This document shows positions 44,227 to 53,560 of a stretch of 64,000 bases of DNA, piece by piece (position 1 is the first letter of the stretch; the number at the start of each line of letters is the position of its first letter). Source of the DNA: Phascolarctobacterium sp. (GTDB lineage: Bacteria; Bacillota; Negativicutes; Acidaminococcales; Acidaminococcaceae). Made by a program: the position numbers and the translations under genes. The notes under the pieces were generated by a model that saw only the letters and a program-made list of their open reading frames with translations, was not told the DNA's origin and searched no databases. The stretch covers positions 62,001-126,000 of the forward strand of contig JAUNIS010000002.1 of NCBI GenBank assembly GCA_030523325.1. Direction: 5' to 3'.

Positions 44227-44529
44227 ATGGAAGCAGCACTTGCATCTTTAGAGGCAGCTGAACCAATGGTAGTTACTGGACGTATTTTTGCGTCCCTGGG
44301 CTTTGCCATTGTGGTTATGTATATTGCCGCAAGACTCATGGGTCATGAGAGAAAAGTTAAATGGTTTAAAAGACGTGAGAAATATTCTTTCTTTAATCGT
44401 CGCGGTGTTATCGGTGAAGATATTAACTTTGGCTATCCTCGCACCATCGAAGGTATTATAGTTTTTATAATTATTAATGTACTTGTCTTTGGCTTTGCAT
44501 TTTGGAATGTAATTCTCAGAGGTTATTAA
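44227..44529 (+). CDS. Hypothetical membrane protein, about 100 aa
   Basis: I use the ATG at 44227, behind AGAGAGG; an upstream in-frame TTG at 44197 abuts the previous stop. Two hydrophobic segments (about 16-36 and 77-95) flank a basic loop (HERKVKWFKRREKYSFFNRR). Family not recognised. The next gene starts 11 bases after it. Confidence 0.6.
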   Translation: MEAALASLEAAEPMVVTGRIFASLGFAIVVMYIAARLMGHERKVKWFKRREKYSFFNRRGVIGEDINFGYPRTIEGIIVFIIINVLVFGFAFWNVILRGY

Positions 44530-44540
44530 GAGAGGGTATC

Positions 44541-44963
44541 ATGGCAGAAATCAGAGGAATTATTACTTATGCAAAGGGCGAGAGAGCGAAGATAAAAGTT
44601 ATCAAGTCCGAAAGCGAATTAAAAAATTTGCCTAACTACCTAGACTGCTGGAATCCTATTGGCGCCAAAGAGGGTGACCGCGTTGGTGCTGAGTATCGCG
44701 ACTTTGACGAAAAGAAAGCCAAGATGATTTATTACGGCATGCCCGTGGCTGGTATTTTAGCGGGCTTTGCTTTTGGTAGGTCACTGGCAACCTTTTTTCA
44801 TGACGATCCCTTCTGGTATGTGGCAGGAGGCATTGTACTCTGGGAAATCGTAACCATTTCTTACGCGCAAATGTTTAAACGCGATGCTATTCGTAGCGGT
44901 TCCCAACCGGTAATTTACGAAGTAACCTACGAAGAAATGGTTATCGACTGGGGCAAAAAATAA
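44541..44963 (+). CDS. Small membrane protein, RseC/MucC-like layout
   Basis: 140 aa from the ATG at 44541 (AGAGAGGG before it). A soluble N-terminal strand-rich part (AKIKVIKSESELK) ends in GAKEGDRVGAEY, then two membrane segments (about 60-78 and 88-105). This order, with a 'GDRV' turn before a membrane hairpin, resembles the RseC/MucC family linked to the Rnf/SoxR reducing system, but the family's cysteines are missing, so the link is weak. maf follows after 1 base. Confidence 0.5.
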   Translation: MAEIRGIITYAKGERAKIKVIKSESELKNLPNYLDCWNPIGAKEGDRVGAEYRDFDEKKAKMIYYGMPVAGILAGFAFGRSLATFFHDDPFWYVAGGIVLWEIVTISYAQMFKRDAIRSGSQPVIYEVTYEEMVIDWGKK

Positions 44964-44964
44964 A

Positions 44965-45534
44965 ATGAGTATGCAAGTTGTTTTAGCATCTGCATCTCCA
45001 AGACGCTTGGAGCTTTTAAAACAAATCGGCATAGAGCCAATCGTAAAGCCCTCGTCTTTTGAAGAGAAAAGCGGCGCGAGTAAGGACGCTCAAGAGATTG
45101 TGCGCATGAATGCTCTTGGCAAATGCATGGACATTGCCAAAAATTTTCCTACGAATTTAGCAATTATTGGTGCCGATACAATTGTTGTGACGCAAGGCTC
45201 CATCCTTGGTAAACCAAAGAACGAACAAGAAGCTGTCGCCATGCTTGAAAATTTAAGCGGCAAGGCTCACCAGGTGATGACTGGCGTAGCAATTTTTTAT
45301 CAAGGGCGAGTCGTCAGCGAAGTCTGTGTGACAGATGTCATCTTCCGCAGCCTTACGTCTGAAGAAATTTCGAACTATGTAAAAACCGGCGAGCCCCTAG
45401 ATAAAGCTGGTGCTTACGGGATTCAAGGCAAGGGAGCTATTTTAGTAGAAAAAATTGACGGTGACTATAATAATGTAGTCGGCCTGCCTTTAACAAAGGT
45501 TTATTCTATTTTGACAAGATTGGGAGCAGTATAA
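44965..45534 (+). CDS. maf: Maf-family nucleoside triphosphate pyrophosphatase
   Basis: House-cleaning pyrophosphatase (dTTP/UTP type) that removes non-canonical nucleotides; overexpression affects septation in Bacillus. VLASASPRRLELLKQIGI, IGADTIVVTQGSILGKP and GAYGIQGKGAILVEKIDGDYNNVVGLP are diagnostic. 189 aa from ATG 44965; an ATG two codons later is equally possible. It sits ahead of radC and mreB, the classic Firmicute order. Confidence 0.93.
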   Translation: MSMQVVLASASPRRLELLKQIGIEPIVKPSSFEEKSGASKDAQEIVRMNALGKCMDIAKNFPTNLAIIGADTIVVTQGSILGKPKNEQEAVAMLENLSGKAHQVMTGVAIFYQGRVVSEVCVTDVIFRSLTSEEISNYVKTGEPLDKAGAYGIQGKGAILVEKIDGDYNNVVGLPLTKVYSILTRLGAV

Positions 45535-45535
45535 T

Positions 45536-46267
45536 TTGCATCTAGAAACTCATAGGGATGACGAACAGCTCGTCATTCCAGAACAAAATCTCAAAAACAT
45601 ACCTTTAGAAGATCGTCCTCGTGAGAAGATGGCAAGACTTGGAGCAAGCTCTCTGAGTGACGCCGAACTTATGGCTGTGCTTCTTAGAACAGGCACCAAG
45701 GAACAAAGTGCTTTAAGCATTGGTCAGGACTTAACGAAAAACGGCAAGCTGTATAGAGAGTTAGCTGGCATCACGGAGCTTAACGAATTAACTCAGTTCA
45801 AAGGACTGGGCAAGGCTAAGGCTGCTACCGTTCTTGCTGCCTTAGAGATTGGCAGACGTATTGCAAGCGCAAAAGCTTTGGAAAAAATTAAATTAAATTC
45901 TCCCAAGGTTTGCGCTCAATATTTAATGGCGCGGCTTCGCTATGCGAAAAAAGAAATGTTCTACGTTTTACTTTTAGACGGCAAGAACATGCTGCTTGAT
46001 CAAAAAATTATTAGCGAGGGAATTTTAAATCAAGTTCCTGTGCATCCGCGTGAGGTTTTCGCCCCGGCAATTTTAGGTCACGCGTCCAAAATTATTGTGG
46101 CACATAATCATCCAAGCGGGGACCCGCGTCCAAGTAAGGAAGATACTGCTTTAACTGAAAAGCTTTATCTTTCTGGCAAAACCTTGGGCATTGACTTAGT
46201 AGATCACATCATAATTGGTGATGGCATATATTATAGCTACCAAGAGCAAGATTTCTTTTGTAGTTAG
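45536..46267 (+). CDS. radC: RadC-family JAB-domain protein
   Basis: 243 aa, TTG start behind GGGAG. N-terminal UPF0758 region with helix-hairpin-helix (REKMARLGASSLSDAELMAVLLRTG; FKGLGKAKAATVLAALEIGRR) and a C-terminal JAB metalloprotease-like domain with HNHPSGDPRPSKED holding the JAMM metal ligands. Named for DNA repair but with no proven catalytic role. Sits between maf and mreB. Confidence 0.92.
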   Translation: MHLETHRDDEQLVIPEQNLKNIPLEDRPREKMARLGASSLSDAELMAVLLRTGTKEQSALSIGQDLTKNGKLYRELAGITELNELTQFKGLGKAKAATVLAALEIGRRIASAKALEKIKLNSPKVCAQYLMARLRYAKKEMFYVLLLDGKNMLLDQKIISEGILNQVPVHPREVFAPAILGHASKIIVAHNHPSGDPRPSKEDTALTEKLYLSGKTLGIDLVDHIIIGDGIYYSYQEQDFFCS

Positions 46268-46287
46268 TTTATCTAGGAGGGTAAGCA

Positions 46288-47331
46288 ATGAATTTCAGAC
46301 TACCTAATATTAGTTTTTTCAATAATATGTCCCAAGACATGGGCATTGACTTAGGCACTGCGAATACGTTGGTGCATTGCAAAAATAAAGGCATCATTAT
46401 CCGCGAACCGTCCGTAGTTGCTGTAGATAGAGAGTCTAACGAGGTTCTCGCAATCGGTGCAGAAGCAAAACGCATGATCGGTCGTACACCTGGCAACATT
46501 ATTGCCATTCGCCCTATGAAGGACGGCGTTATCGCTGATTACGATATTACGCAAAGCATGTTAAAATATTTTATTAAACAAGCTATGGGCAGTCATACCT
46601 TCGTACGTCCGCGTATTCTCGTAGGCGTTCCGTCTGGCGTTACTGAGGTCGAAAAACGTGCTGTTATTGACGCAACTCTTGAGGCTGGTGCACGTGAAGC
46701 TTACTTAATCGAAGAGCCAATGGCAGCTGCGATTGGCGCTGGCTTGCCTGTTCAAGAAGCAACTGGTTCCATGGTCGTAGATATTGGTGGTGGCACCTGT
46801 GAGGTTGCAGTTATTTCTTTAGGAGGTATCGTTATTGCTAAATCGGTTCGTTGTGGTGGCGACGCGATTGACGCGGCAATTGTTCGTTATGTCAAGAAAA
46901 CCTTTAACCTGCTTATTGGCGATCGTACAGCTGAAAATATTAAAATTCAAATTGGCAATGCAATGAAATCAGACAACCCTGATGAAATGGAGATTCGTGG
47001 TCGTGGTCTTGTCTCTGGCTTGCCTGAAAATATTATCATCAATTCCAATCATGTTTGTGAAGCAGTTGAAGAACCTGTTTCCATGATTTTAGATTCCATC
47101 GTTTATACTTTGGAAAGAACAGCTCCAGAGCTTTCCGCAGATATTATGGACCGCGGTATTGTTATGACGGGTGGTTCTTCTATGCTCCGTAATTTGGATT
47201 GTCGCATCTCTGACAGAACACATATGCCCGTTTATGTTAGCGACGAAGCATTAAACTGCGTAGCCTTAGGAACAGGTATTGCAGTAGAAAATATTGATAT
47301 TTATCGTAAAGGATTTATGACTTCTAGATAA
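46288..47331 (+). CDS. mreB: Rod shape-determining protein MreB
   Basis: Bacterial actin that positions the cell-wall elongation machine at the inner membrane. 347 aa. Phosphate-1 motif MGIDLGTANTLVH, phosphate-2 MVVDIGGGTCEVAVISLGG and the adenosine motif IVMTGGSSMLRNL are intact. AGGAGGG precedes the ATG. First of mreBCD-mrdA-rodA; the cell is therefore expected to be rod-shaped or at least elongating. Confidence 0.96.
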   Translation: MNFRLPNISFFNNMSQDMGIDLGTANTLVHCKNKGIIIREPSVVAVDRESNEVLAIGAEAKRMIGRTPGNIIAIRPMKDGVIADYDITQSMLKYFIKQAMGSHTFVRPRILVGVPSGVTEVEKRAVIDATLEAGAREAYLIEEPMAAAIGAGLPVQEATGSMVVDIGGGTCEVAVISLGGIVIAKSVRCGGDAIDAAIVRYVKKTFNLLIGDRTAENIKIQIGNAMKSDNPDEMEIRGRGLVSGLPENIIINSNHVCEAVEEPVSMILDSIVYTLERTAPELSADIMDRGIVMTGGSSMLRNLDCRISDRTHMPVYVSDEALNCVALGTGIAVENIDIYRKGFMTSR

Positions 47332-47344
47332 TTAAAGGTGAGCC

Positions 47345-48202
47345 ATGAGCAAGAAAACGATGCTTTGTGTGCTTGCTGGACTGCTAACATTAGCTATGCT
47401 TGCTTTAGCTATAGCTGGAAAGAGCCGTTTTCCCATCGTGAACAGTATGGTGGCAGCCATCGTGTTGCCTGTGGAAAACGGCATTACTTCTTTTGGTCAC
47501 GGGCTTGATGGGTTGCGTGGTTATTGGAAGGCAATGACAGTTCTGCAAGAAGAGAATGAGCATTTAAAACAAGAGAATATCGAATTACGTAATTCCAATA
47601 TTCGCATGGCGTCTCTCTATGCTGAGAATAAGCAGCTGCGATCCCTTTTGGATTACAAGGAAGAACACACCGATCAAACCTTAGTTGGTGCTAAGGTCAT
47701 CGGCCGTAATCATGGAGCATTGCGTGACAATATTTATATAAATGCGGGCCGTGATAAAGGTGTTGCTGTTGATATGGCCGTTGTTAATGGCGGGCTCGTA
47801 GGTATTGTTGACGAGGTTTATGCAAATTACAGCCGCGTCCTGCTGCTTACAAGCTCTCGCTGCAAGGTTGGGGCAAGAGTTATGCGTGTCAGCTCTCGTG
47901 CGGTAGGTGTTGTTGGGGGAACTGGCTCCGACAAGGAAGAGCTTTCCTTAGAACATATTGTAAGAGAAGAAAATTTATACTTGGGCGATATCATTGTTAC
48001 AAGTGGTTACAGCGGTAATCATCCTGCGGATATTTTAATTGGCAAGGTTACAAAAAAGCAGCTTGATCCCACTGGCCTTTTGCAACAAGGTATTGTTACG
48101 CCAACAGCGGAGATTTCTGACGTGGAACAGGTCTTAGTAATTACTAAATTTTCTCCTGCTCCTCTCGATGGATTACGCAAACAAGGAGGACTGGCAAAAT
48201 GA
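47345..48202 (+). CDS. mreC: Rod shape-determining protein MreC
   Basis: Membrane-anchored periplasmic organiser of the elongasome. 285 aa: one N-terminal membrane segment (about 5-24), a coiled coil (about 65-108), then two beta domains with AKVIGRNHGALRDNIYINAGRDKGV. It overlaps mreD by 4 bases. Confidence 0.94.
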   Translation: MSKKTMLCVLAGLLTLAMLALAIAGKSRFPIVNSMVAAIVLPVENGITSFGHGLDGLRGYWKAMTVLQEENEHLKQENIELRNSNIRMASLYAENKQLRSLLDYKEEHTDQTLVGAKVIGRNHGALRDNIYINAGRDKGVAVDMAVVNGGLVGIVDEVYANYSRVLLLTSSRCKVGARVMRVSSRAVGVVGGTGSDKEELSLEHIVREENLYLGDIIVTSGYSGNHPADILIGKVTKKQLDPTGLLQQGIVTPTAEISDVEQVLVITKFSPAPLDGLRKQGGLAK

Positions 48203-48696
48203 GGAGACTGATTTGGCCCGTCCTGTTTCTGTTTTTATTTATTCTACAAGGAGCTGTTAGTGTTTTTTACACTGGTTGGCTTTCTCTTGATTTACTTTTA
48301 GTCGGAGTCTATGCTCACGCCCTTCATCGTGGACCTGAGTTCGGTGCCTTAAGTGGTTTAGGTGCAGGCTTCCTGCAGGATGCGATGCTGCCGGGTGTGT
48401 TTGGCTATCACATGCTTACCCGCACACTATCGGGTTTTTGTTTTGGACATCTTAAAGGAAAAATTTTTAAAGAAAATTTTATTTATCACGTGCCGACCAT
48501 TGGTCTGTTAAGCTTAGCACTACGTTTTCTTTATTTTGGCATTGCTCTCGTAATTGGTGTGCCCATTACAAGTCTTCTGACGTATTTAAAAGAAAGTCTT
48601 GGCTTTGCCTGTGGTAATATGCTTATAGTAATTCCCATGGTCTTACTCGTAAGCTTTATTTGTGAATGGATTAAAAAGGAAGATATTTCTTATTAA
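48199..48696 (+). CDS. mreD: Rod shape-determining protein MreD
   Basis: 165-aa membrane protein with about five hydrophobic segments, the usual MreD layout, with LGAGFLQDAMLPGVFGYHML in the conserved middle. Identification rests mainly on position between mreC (ATGA overlap) and mrdA; sequence conservation in this family is low. Confidence 0.9.
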   Translation: MRRLIWPVLFLFLFILQGAVSVFYTGWLSLDLLLVGVYAHALHRGPEFGALSGLGAGFLQDAMLPGVFGYHMLTRTLSGFCFGHLKGKIFKENFIYHVPTIGLLSLALRFLYFGIALVIGVPITSLLTYLKESLGFACGNMLIVIPMVLLVSFICEWIKKEDISY

Positions 48697-48729
48697 TTTG
48701 CTAAAAAAATTTTGAGAGGAGGAGCTGAC

Positions 48730-50550
48730 ATGTTAAACAAAAAGAATATCGCAAGATTTCATATAATGTTAGGCGTGTGTTTTTTCCTCCTGCTTTTTCT
48801 TTTAGGTCGCATGGTACAGATGCAAATGTTCAGCGGTGATTACTACTTAGAAAAATCCGAAGGTAATCGCTTGCGTAAAACTCGCATTATCGCTCCTCGC
48901 GGTTTAATTTATGACGGAGATGGCAACGAGCTAGCTCGTAATATCCCAGGCTACGTTGTACTATTGCAAAAACAAAATAAATATGCAGATGAGATGATCC
49001 GTAATCTTGCAGGAATTTTAAACATGCAAGAGGAGGAAATCAAAAAGATTATTAAAGATAATTCGCAGTTCGGTGAGCCCATGGTCATTAAACGTAATCT
49101 GACCATGGAAGAGATTACGAAAATCGAAGAACAAAAACGTAATATGCCTTCTGTAATTTTGCAACCCGTGCCTATGCGTAATTATCCTAAAAAAGAATTT
49201 CTCGTGCATGCCCTTGGCTATGTTGGAGAGGTAAGCTCCTACGAAATTGAGCAAGGCATCTTCAAGGATACTCCCGAAGGAAGTATTGTTGGTAAAGCAG
49301 GGCTCGAAAAATATTACGACAAGGTTTTACGCGGAGAGGACGGTGCTCATCTTGAAGAGGTTGATTCCTCGGGGGCCGTTGTAAAAAATTACGAGCCCAA
49401 GCAACCCGTTCCTGGCCGAGGACTTAAGCTGACTATCGATTCACGTCTCCAAAATGCTTTGGAAGATTTTGCAGTGAAGCATTTATATAGCTTGCAACGC
49501 AACGGCATCAACGCAAGAGCTGCGGCTGTTGTAGCTATGGACCCGCGTAATGGTGCGATTAAAGCCATGCTTAGTTGCCCGGGTTATGATCCCAATTTAT
49601 TCGTTAATGGTATTTCCACCAAGGATTGGAACAGAATTAACAACGATACTGCTTATCCTTTGAACAATAAAGTAATCAGCGGCGAATATCCACCTGGTTC
49701 TACTTTTAAAATTGTTACGGGTACAGCAGCCTTTGAATTAAATAAGGTTGGCTTTAATGAGCCCATCCTTGACAGAGGATTTCATCCTCTTGTACCTACC
49801 ATGGGTAATGCGGGCGGCGAGGTTTTAGGCTGGCTTACCTTTGAAACTGGTCTTGCGATGAGTGATAACGTTTACTTTTACGAGCTTGGTTATCGCGTGG
49901 GTATTGATAATATTGGTAAGTATGCGCGTATCTACGGTTTTGGCGAGAGAACGGGTATCGATATCGGCGGCGAAAGTAAAGGACTTGTGGCATCAAAAGC
50001 CGTCAAGAAAGAAATTTGGAACGAGGATTGGCGTCTTGGCGATACCTTTAATGCTGCCATCGGTCAAGGCTTTAACCTGACAACTCCCTTGCAACTTGCC
50101 GTAATGCTTTCTACTGTGGCCAATGGTGGAACAAAATATAAGCCATATCTTGTAGATAGCTTCGTGGACCAAGAAGGCAAGGTAACAGGCAAACCGGAAA
50201 GAGACGCAGGCAAGAAGATAGACGTTTCCCAAAAAACTATCGATTATATTCGCATTGCTATGGCTGCAACAACTCGTGAAGGTGGTACGGCTGCTTATTT
50301 TAGTGCTTTGCCTAAACCGATTGCCGGTAAAACTGGTACGGCTGAAAACTCTATGGGGCGAGACCACGGTCTTTTCGTTGCTTATGGTCCTGTTGATAAT
50401 CCTGAGCTTGTTGTTGTCTGCATTGTTGAACAAGGTGGCTTTGGTTCCACTGCAGCTGGTCCCATCGTTTATCGTGCTTTCGAAGAATTTTTCCGTGAAA
50501 AGGGTTGGATGCCCGACCCTGTAAAAGAAAAAGAACAAGATAATCCCTAA
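48730..50550 (+). CDS. mrdA: Penicillin-binding protein 2
   Basis: Class B transpeptidase that crosslinks peptidoglycan during elongation, partner of RodA. I start at the ATG at 48730, behind GAGGAGG. One N-terminal membrane segment (about 10-30), a pedestal/dimerisation domain (about 50-220) and the transpeptidase domain with SxxK in PPGSTFKIV, SDN in AMSDNVYF and KTG in AGKTGTAEN. 606 aa. Next gene is rodA, 31 bases on. Confidence 0.95.
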   Translation: MLNKKNIARFHIMLGVCFFLLLFLLGRMVQMQMFSGDYYLEKSEGNRLRKTRIIAPRGLIYDGDGNELARNIPGYVVLLQKQNKYADEMIRNLAGILNMQEEEIKKIIKDNSQFGEPMVIKRNLTMEEITKIEEQKRNMPSVILQPVPMRNYPKKEFLVHALGYVGEVSSYEIEQGIFKDTPEGSIVGKAGLEKYYDKVLRGEDGAHLEEVDSSGAVVKNYEPKQPVPGRGLKLTIDSRLQNALEDFAVKHLYSLQRNGINARAAAVVAMDPRNGAIKAMLSCPGYDPNLFVNGISTKDWNRINNDTAYPLNNKVISGEYPPGSTFKIVTGTAAFELNKVGFNEPILDRGFHPLVPTMGNAGGEVLGWLTFETGLAMSDNVYFYELGYRVGIDNIGKYARIYGFGERTGIDIGGESKGLVASKAVKKEIWNEDWRLGDTFNAAIGQGFNLTTPLQLAVMLSTVANGGTKYKPYLVDSFVDQEGKVTGKPERDAGKKIDVSQKTIDYIRIAMAATTREGGTAAYFSALPKPIAGKTGTAENSMGRDHGLFVAYGPVDNPELVVVCIVEQGGFGSTAAGPIVYRAFEEFFREKGWMPDPVKEKEQDNP

Positions 50551-50581
50551 GCTTTAAAAATTTACAGAAAGGAGAAGTACA

Positions 50582-51688
50582 ATGGATTTTAGAAAAGTCT
50601 TGAATAACATTGATTGGTGGCTTGTGTTCGCCGTTTTTTGTCTGATGATTTTTGGTTTAGTGCTTATTTATTCAGCAACATTATCATTTAATTTGCAGAC
50701 GGGCAAAGCATGGCACGTACAAAGACAGAGCATTTTCATGATAATTGGCATAGTCCTTGTCATTGCTTCTCTTTTCGTAGACTATAGAGATATCAAGCAA
50801 TACGAAAAATATCTTTACGGGTTCAATTTAGCTTTGCTAATTTTAGTTATGGCTGTGGGAAAATCCCAGCTTGGTGCTCAGCGTTGGATTTCTATCGGTG
50901 GCTTTCAATTTCAACCCAGTGAATTTTCTAAAGTCTTTCTCATTATTTGCCTGGCTGCCTTTGTGGAAAGAAAACTAAATAGTCTGATGGAGTTTAAAGA
51001 TTATTTACCCATTTTCCTTTATATCTTGTTCCCTTTTATTTTGGTTATGCGGCAACCTGACTTAGGAACAAGCTTAACATTTATCGCAATTTTAATCAGT
51101 GTAATTTTTGTAGCTGGTTTTAAATATAAATGGTTTGCAATTTGTGGAACGCTGGGTGTTTGTATGATGCCCCTCTTTTGGATGGTCCTCAAGGATTACC
51201 AAAAGAATCGTATTCTTACTTTTTTAGACCCGGGTCGCGATCCCTTTGGTCGTGGCTATCATGTTATCCAGTCAAAGATTGCCATTGGCAGTGGTGGGCT
51301 CATGGGTCAGGGGTGGCTTAACGGTGCGCAAAGTCAGTTAAACTTTTTACCAGAAAATCACACGGACTTTATCTTTGCTGTTGCGGGTGAAGAGTTCGGT
51401 TTAATAGGAACCTCCCTCATCATCATTTTATATGGCATCGTTATTTGGCGTGCTGTCGTGATAGCCATCAACGCAGAGGATGATTTCGGCGCACTCCTTG
51501 CAACTGGTGTAACAGGTATGTTTATGTTTCATATTTTAGTAAATATTGGTATGACAGCCGGAGTCATGCCCGTAACTGGTGTACCCCTGCCCTTTTTAAG
51601 TTACGGCGTTAGCTCCTTAATTACCAATCTCATGCTTGTTGCTTTATTACTAAATATTAGGTTCCATCAACAGAAACTACAATTCTAG
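50582..51688 (+). CDS. rodA: Peptidoglycan glycosyltransferase RodA
   Basis: SEDS-family membrane enzyme that polymerises lipid II for cell elongation. 368 aa, about ten membrane segments. AQRWISIGGFQFQPSEFSK, the catalytic Asp in RQPDLGTSL, and GLIGTSLIIILYGIVIWRA and PFLSYGVSSL at the end are family hallmarks. In many Clostridia-like genomes minCDE lies between mrdA and rodA; here the two are adjacent. The radical SAM gene follows after 9 bases. Confidence 0.95.
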   Translation: MDFRKVLNNIDWWLVFAVFCLMIFGLVLIYSATLSFNLQTGKAWHVQRQSIFMIIGIVLVIASLFVDYRDIKQYEKYLYGFNLALLILVMAVGKSQLGAQRWISIGGFQFQPSEFSKVFLIICLAAFVERKLNSLMEFKDYLPIFLYILFPFILVMRQPDLGTSLTFIAILISVIFVAGFKYKWFAICGTLGVCMMPLFWMVLKDYQKNRILTFLDPGRDPFGRGYHVIQSKIAIGSGGLMGQGWLNGAQSQLNFLPENHTDFIFAVAGEEFGLIGTSLIIILYGIVIWRAVVIAINAEDDFGALLATGVTGMFMFHILVNIGMTAGVMPVTGVPLPFLSYGVSSLITNLMLVALLLNIRFHQQKLQF

Positions 51689-51697
51689 GAGAGAGAA

Positions 51698-53560
51698 ATG
51701 GAAAACGAATTATCTATCGATATACTTAGCTCCGTACAAAAACCGGCTCGTTATACGGGCGGTGAGTTTGGCAGCATTGTTAAAGACCAAAGCAAAGTTG
51801 AAGCGACAATCGCTCTGGCCTTCCCCGATGTTTACGAGGTGGGTATGAGTTATTTAGGCTTTAAGATTCTTTATCATCTAGTGAATAAATTAGAAGGCGT
51901 ACAGGCTGAACGTGTTTATGCAGTTTGGACGGACCTGGAAGCAAAAATGCGTGAACGTAATATACCCTTGCGCACCTTGGAAACTTCGAAAAAATTATCC
52001 GACTGCGATATCATTGGTTTTACTCTACAATACGAGCTGTCTTACACCAATATTCTCAATATGATGGATTTAGGCGGCGTTCCCTTATTCAGTGCCGATA
52101 GAACAGATGACGATCCCTTTGTAATCGTAGGCGGTCCTTGTGTGTTTAATCCCGAACCTCTCGCAGACTTTTTTGATTTTGCTGTTGTGGGCGAGGGCGA
52201 GGAATTATTGTGTGAGATTATGGAAGTCTACAAGACTTGGAAGAAAAATGGTAAGTTAGGAGGACGCAAAGCCTTCCTTGATATCGTTAGTAAAATCCAA
52301 GGTGTTTACGTGCCCAGTTTTTACGAGCCCGAGTATGACGCACAAGGTTTGTTCACGGGCATTAAAAAATTAAAGGAAGATGTACAGCTGCCTGTTTATA
52401 AACGTGCAGTTCGTGATATGAATGATGTTGATTTTCCTACGAGCCCCATAGTTCCTTTTGGAGAAATCGTGCACGACCGTATTATGCTCGAGGTTTTTCG
52501 TGGTTGTAGTCGTGGCTGTCGTTTCTGTCATGCGGGTATGGTTTATCGCCCGGTTCGTGAACGCAGACCCGATGTTCTCCTGGATTTGTCCCGCAAATTA
52601 GTCGACAACACAGGTTATAACGAAATCTCTTTGGTTTCATTATCTTCGGCCGACTATTCTCATCTGGCTCCTCTTGTACATAAGATGATTCAAGAGTTCA
52701 AGGATGACAGAGTCTCTGTCTCACTTCCGTCCTTGCGTATCGATAGCTTTTGCGTTGCCATTGCTAAAGAAGTTAACGCCGTGCGTAAGAGCGGTCTGAC
52801 TTTTGCGCCAGAGGCTGGCAGCCAAAAGATGCGTGACGTCATTAATAAGGGCGTTACGGAAGAAGACTTGATGAACGCAGTGCAGGCTGCTTTTGAAAAT
52901 GGTTGGAGCTCTGTGAAGCTATACTTCATGATTGGTCTTCCTTACGAAACGGATGAAGACGTGCTTGCTATTGCAGACCTTGCAAAAAAAGTTCAATACA
53001 AGTATTACCAAGTTACAGGTAAGCGAGGCTGCAAGGTAACAGTAAGTGCATCAAGCTTTGTTCCTAAGCCTTACACGGCTTTCCAATGGTTTGGACAAAA
53101 TCAATTAGAAGAGATTCGCCGTAAACAATTTTTGTTGAAGGATGCTTTAAAAATTAAAAATGTTACCTTCCAGTATCACGATGCAAAAACCGGTATAATC
53201 GAAGCAGTCTTTGCTCGTGGAGACAGACGTGTTGGTAAGGCTCTTTATAATGCTTGGAGGTTAGGAGCTCGCTTTGATGGTTGGAGCGATCATTTTTCCT
53301 ATGACCGTTGGCTGGAAGCTATTAACGAGGCTGGCCTTGACAAGGATTTTTATGCTAGTCGCGATCGCTCTCAAGAAGAAGCATTTCCTTGGGAACATGT
53401 TTCACCCGGTGTCAACCGTGCATTTTTGTGGAACGAATGGCAAAAGGCAAAAGCTCAGCAGCTTACTCACGACTGTCGTCGCACCTCTTGCACGGGCTGT
53501 GGTATTTGTCAAAAGCTTGGCGTAAAAATTATTGATTACGCGAAGGAGGTAGAAGGCTAA
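51698..53560 (+). CDS. Radical SAM protein with B12-binding-like domain (TIGR03960 family)
   Basis: 620-aa conserved protein: an N-terminal B12-binding-like region (about 25-180), a radical SAM core with the 4Fe-4S cysteines in CSRGCRFCHAG near residue 270, and a C-terminal part ending in extra cysteines (CRRTSCTGCGICQ) that may hold another cluster. Substrate unknown; family members are nearly always paired with the DUF2344 protein encoded next, which overlaps its stop here. Confidence 0.88.
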   Translation: MENELSIDILSSVQKPARYTGGEFGSIVKDQSKVEATIALAFPDVYEVGMSYLGFKILYHLVNKLEGVQAERVYAVWTDLEAKMRERNIPLRTLETSKKLSDCDIIGFTLQYELSYTNILNMMDLGGVPLFSADRTDDDPFVIVGGPCVFNPEPLADFFDFAVVGEGEELLCEIMEVYKTWKKNGKLGGRKAFLDIVSKIQGVYVPSFYEPEYDAQGLFTGIKKLKEDVQLPVYKRAVRDMNDVDFPTSPIVPFGEIVHDRIMLEVFRGCSRGCRFCHAGMVYRPVRERRPDVLLDLSRKLVDNTGYNEISLVSLSSADYSHLAPLVHKMIQEFKDDRVSVSLPSLRIDSFCVAIAKEVNAVRKSGLTFAPEAGSQKMRDVINKGVTEEDLMNAVQAAFENGWSSVKLYFMIGLPYETDEDVLAIADLAKKVQYKYYQVTGKRGCKVTVSASSFVPKPYTAFQWFGQNQLEEIRRKQFLLKDALKIKNVTFQYHDAKTGIIEAVFARGDRRVGKALYNAWRLGARFDGWSDHFSYDRWLEAINEAGLDKDFYASRDRSQEEAFPWEHVSPGVNRAFLWNEWQKAKAQQLTHDCRRTSCTGCGICQKLGVKIIDYAKEVEG

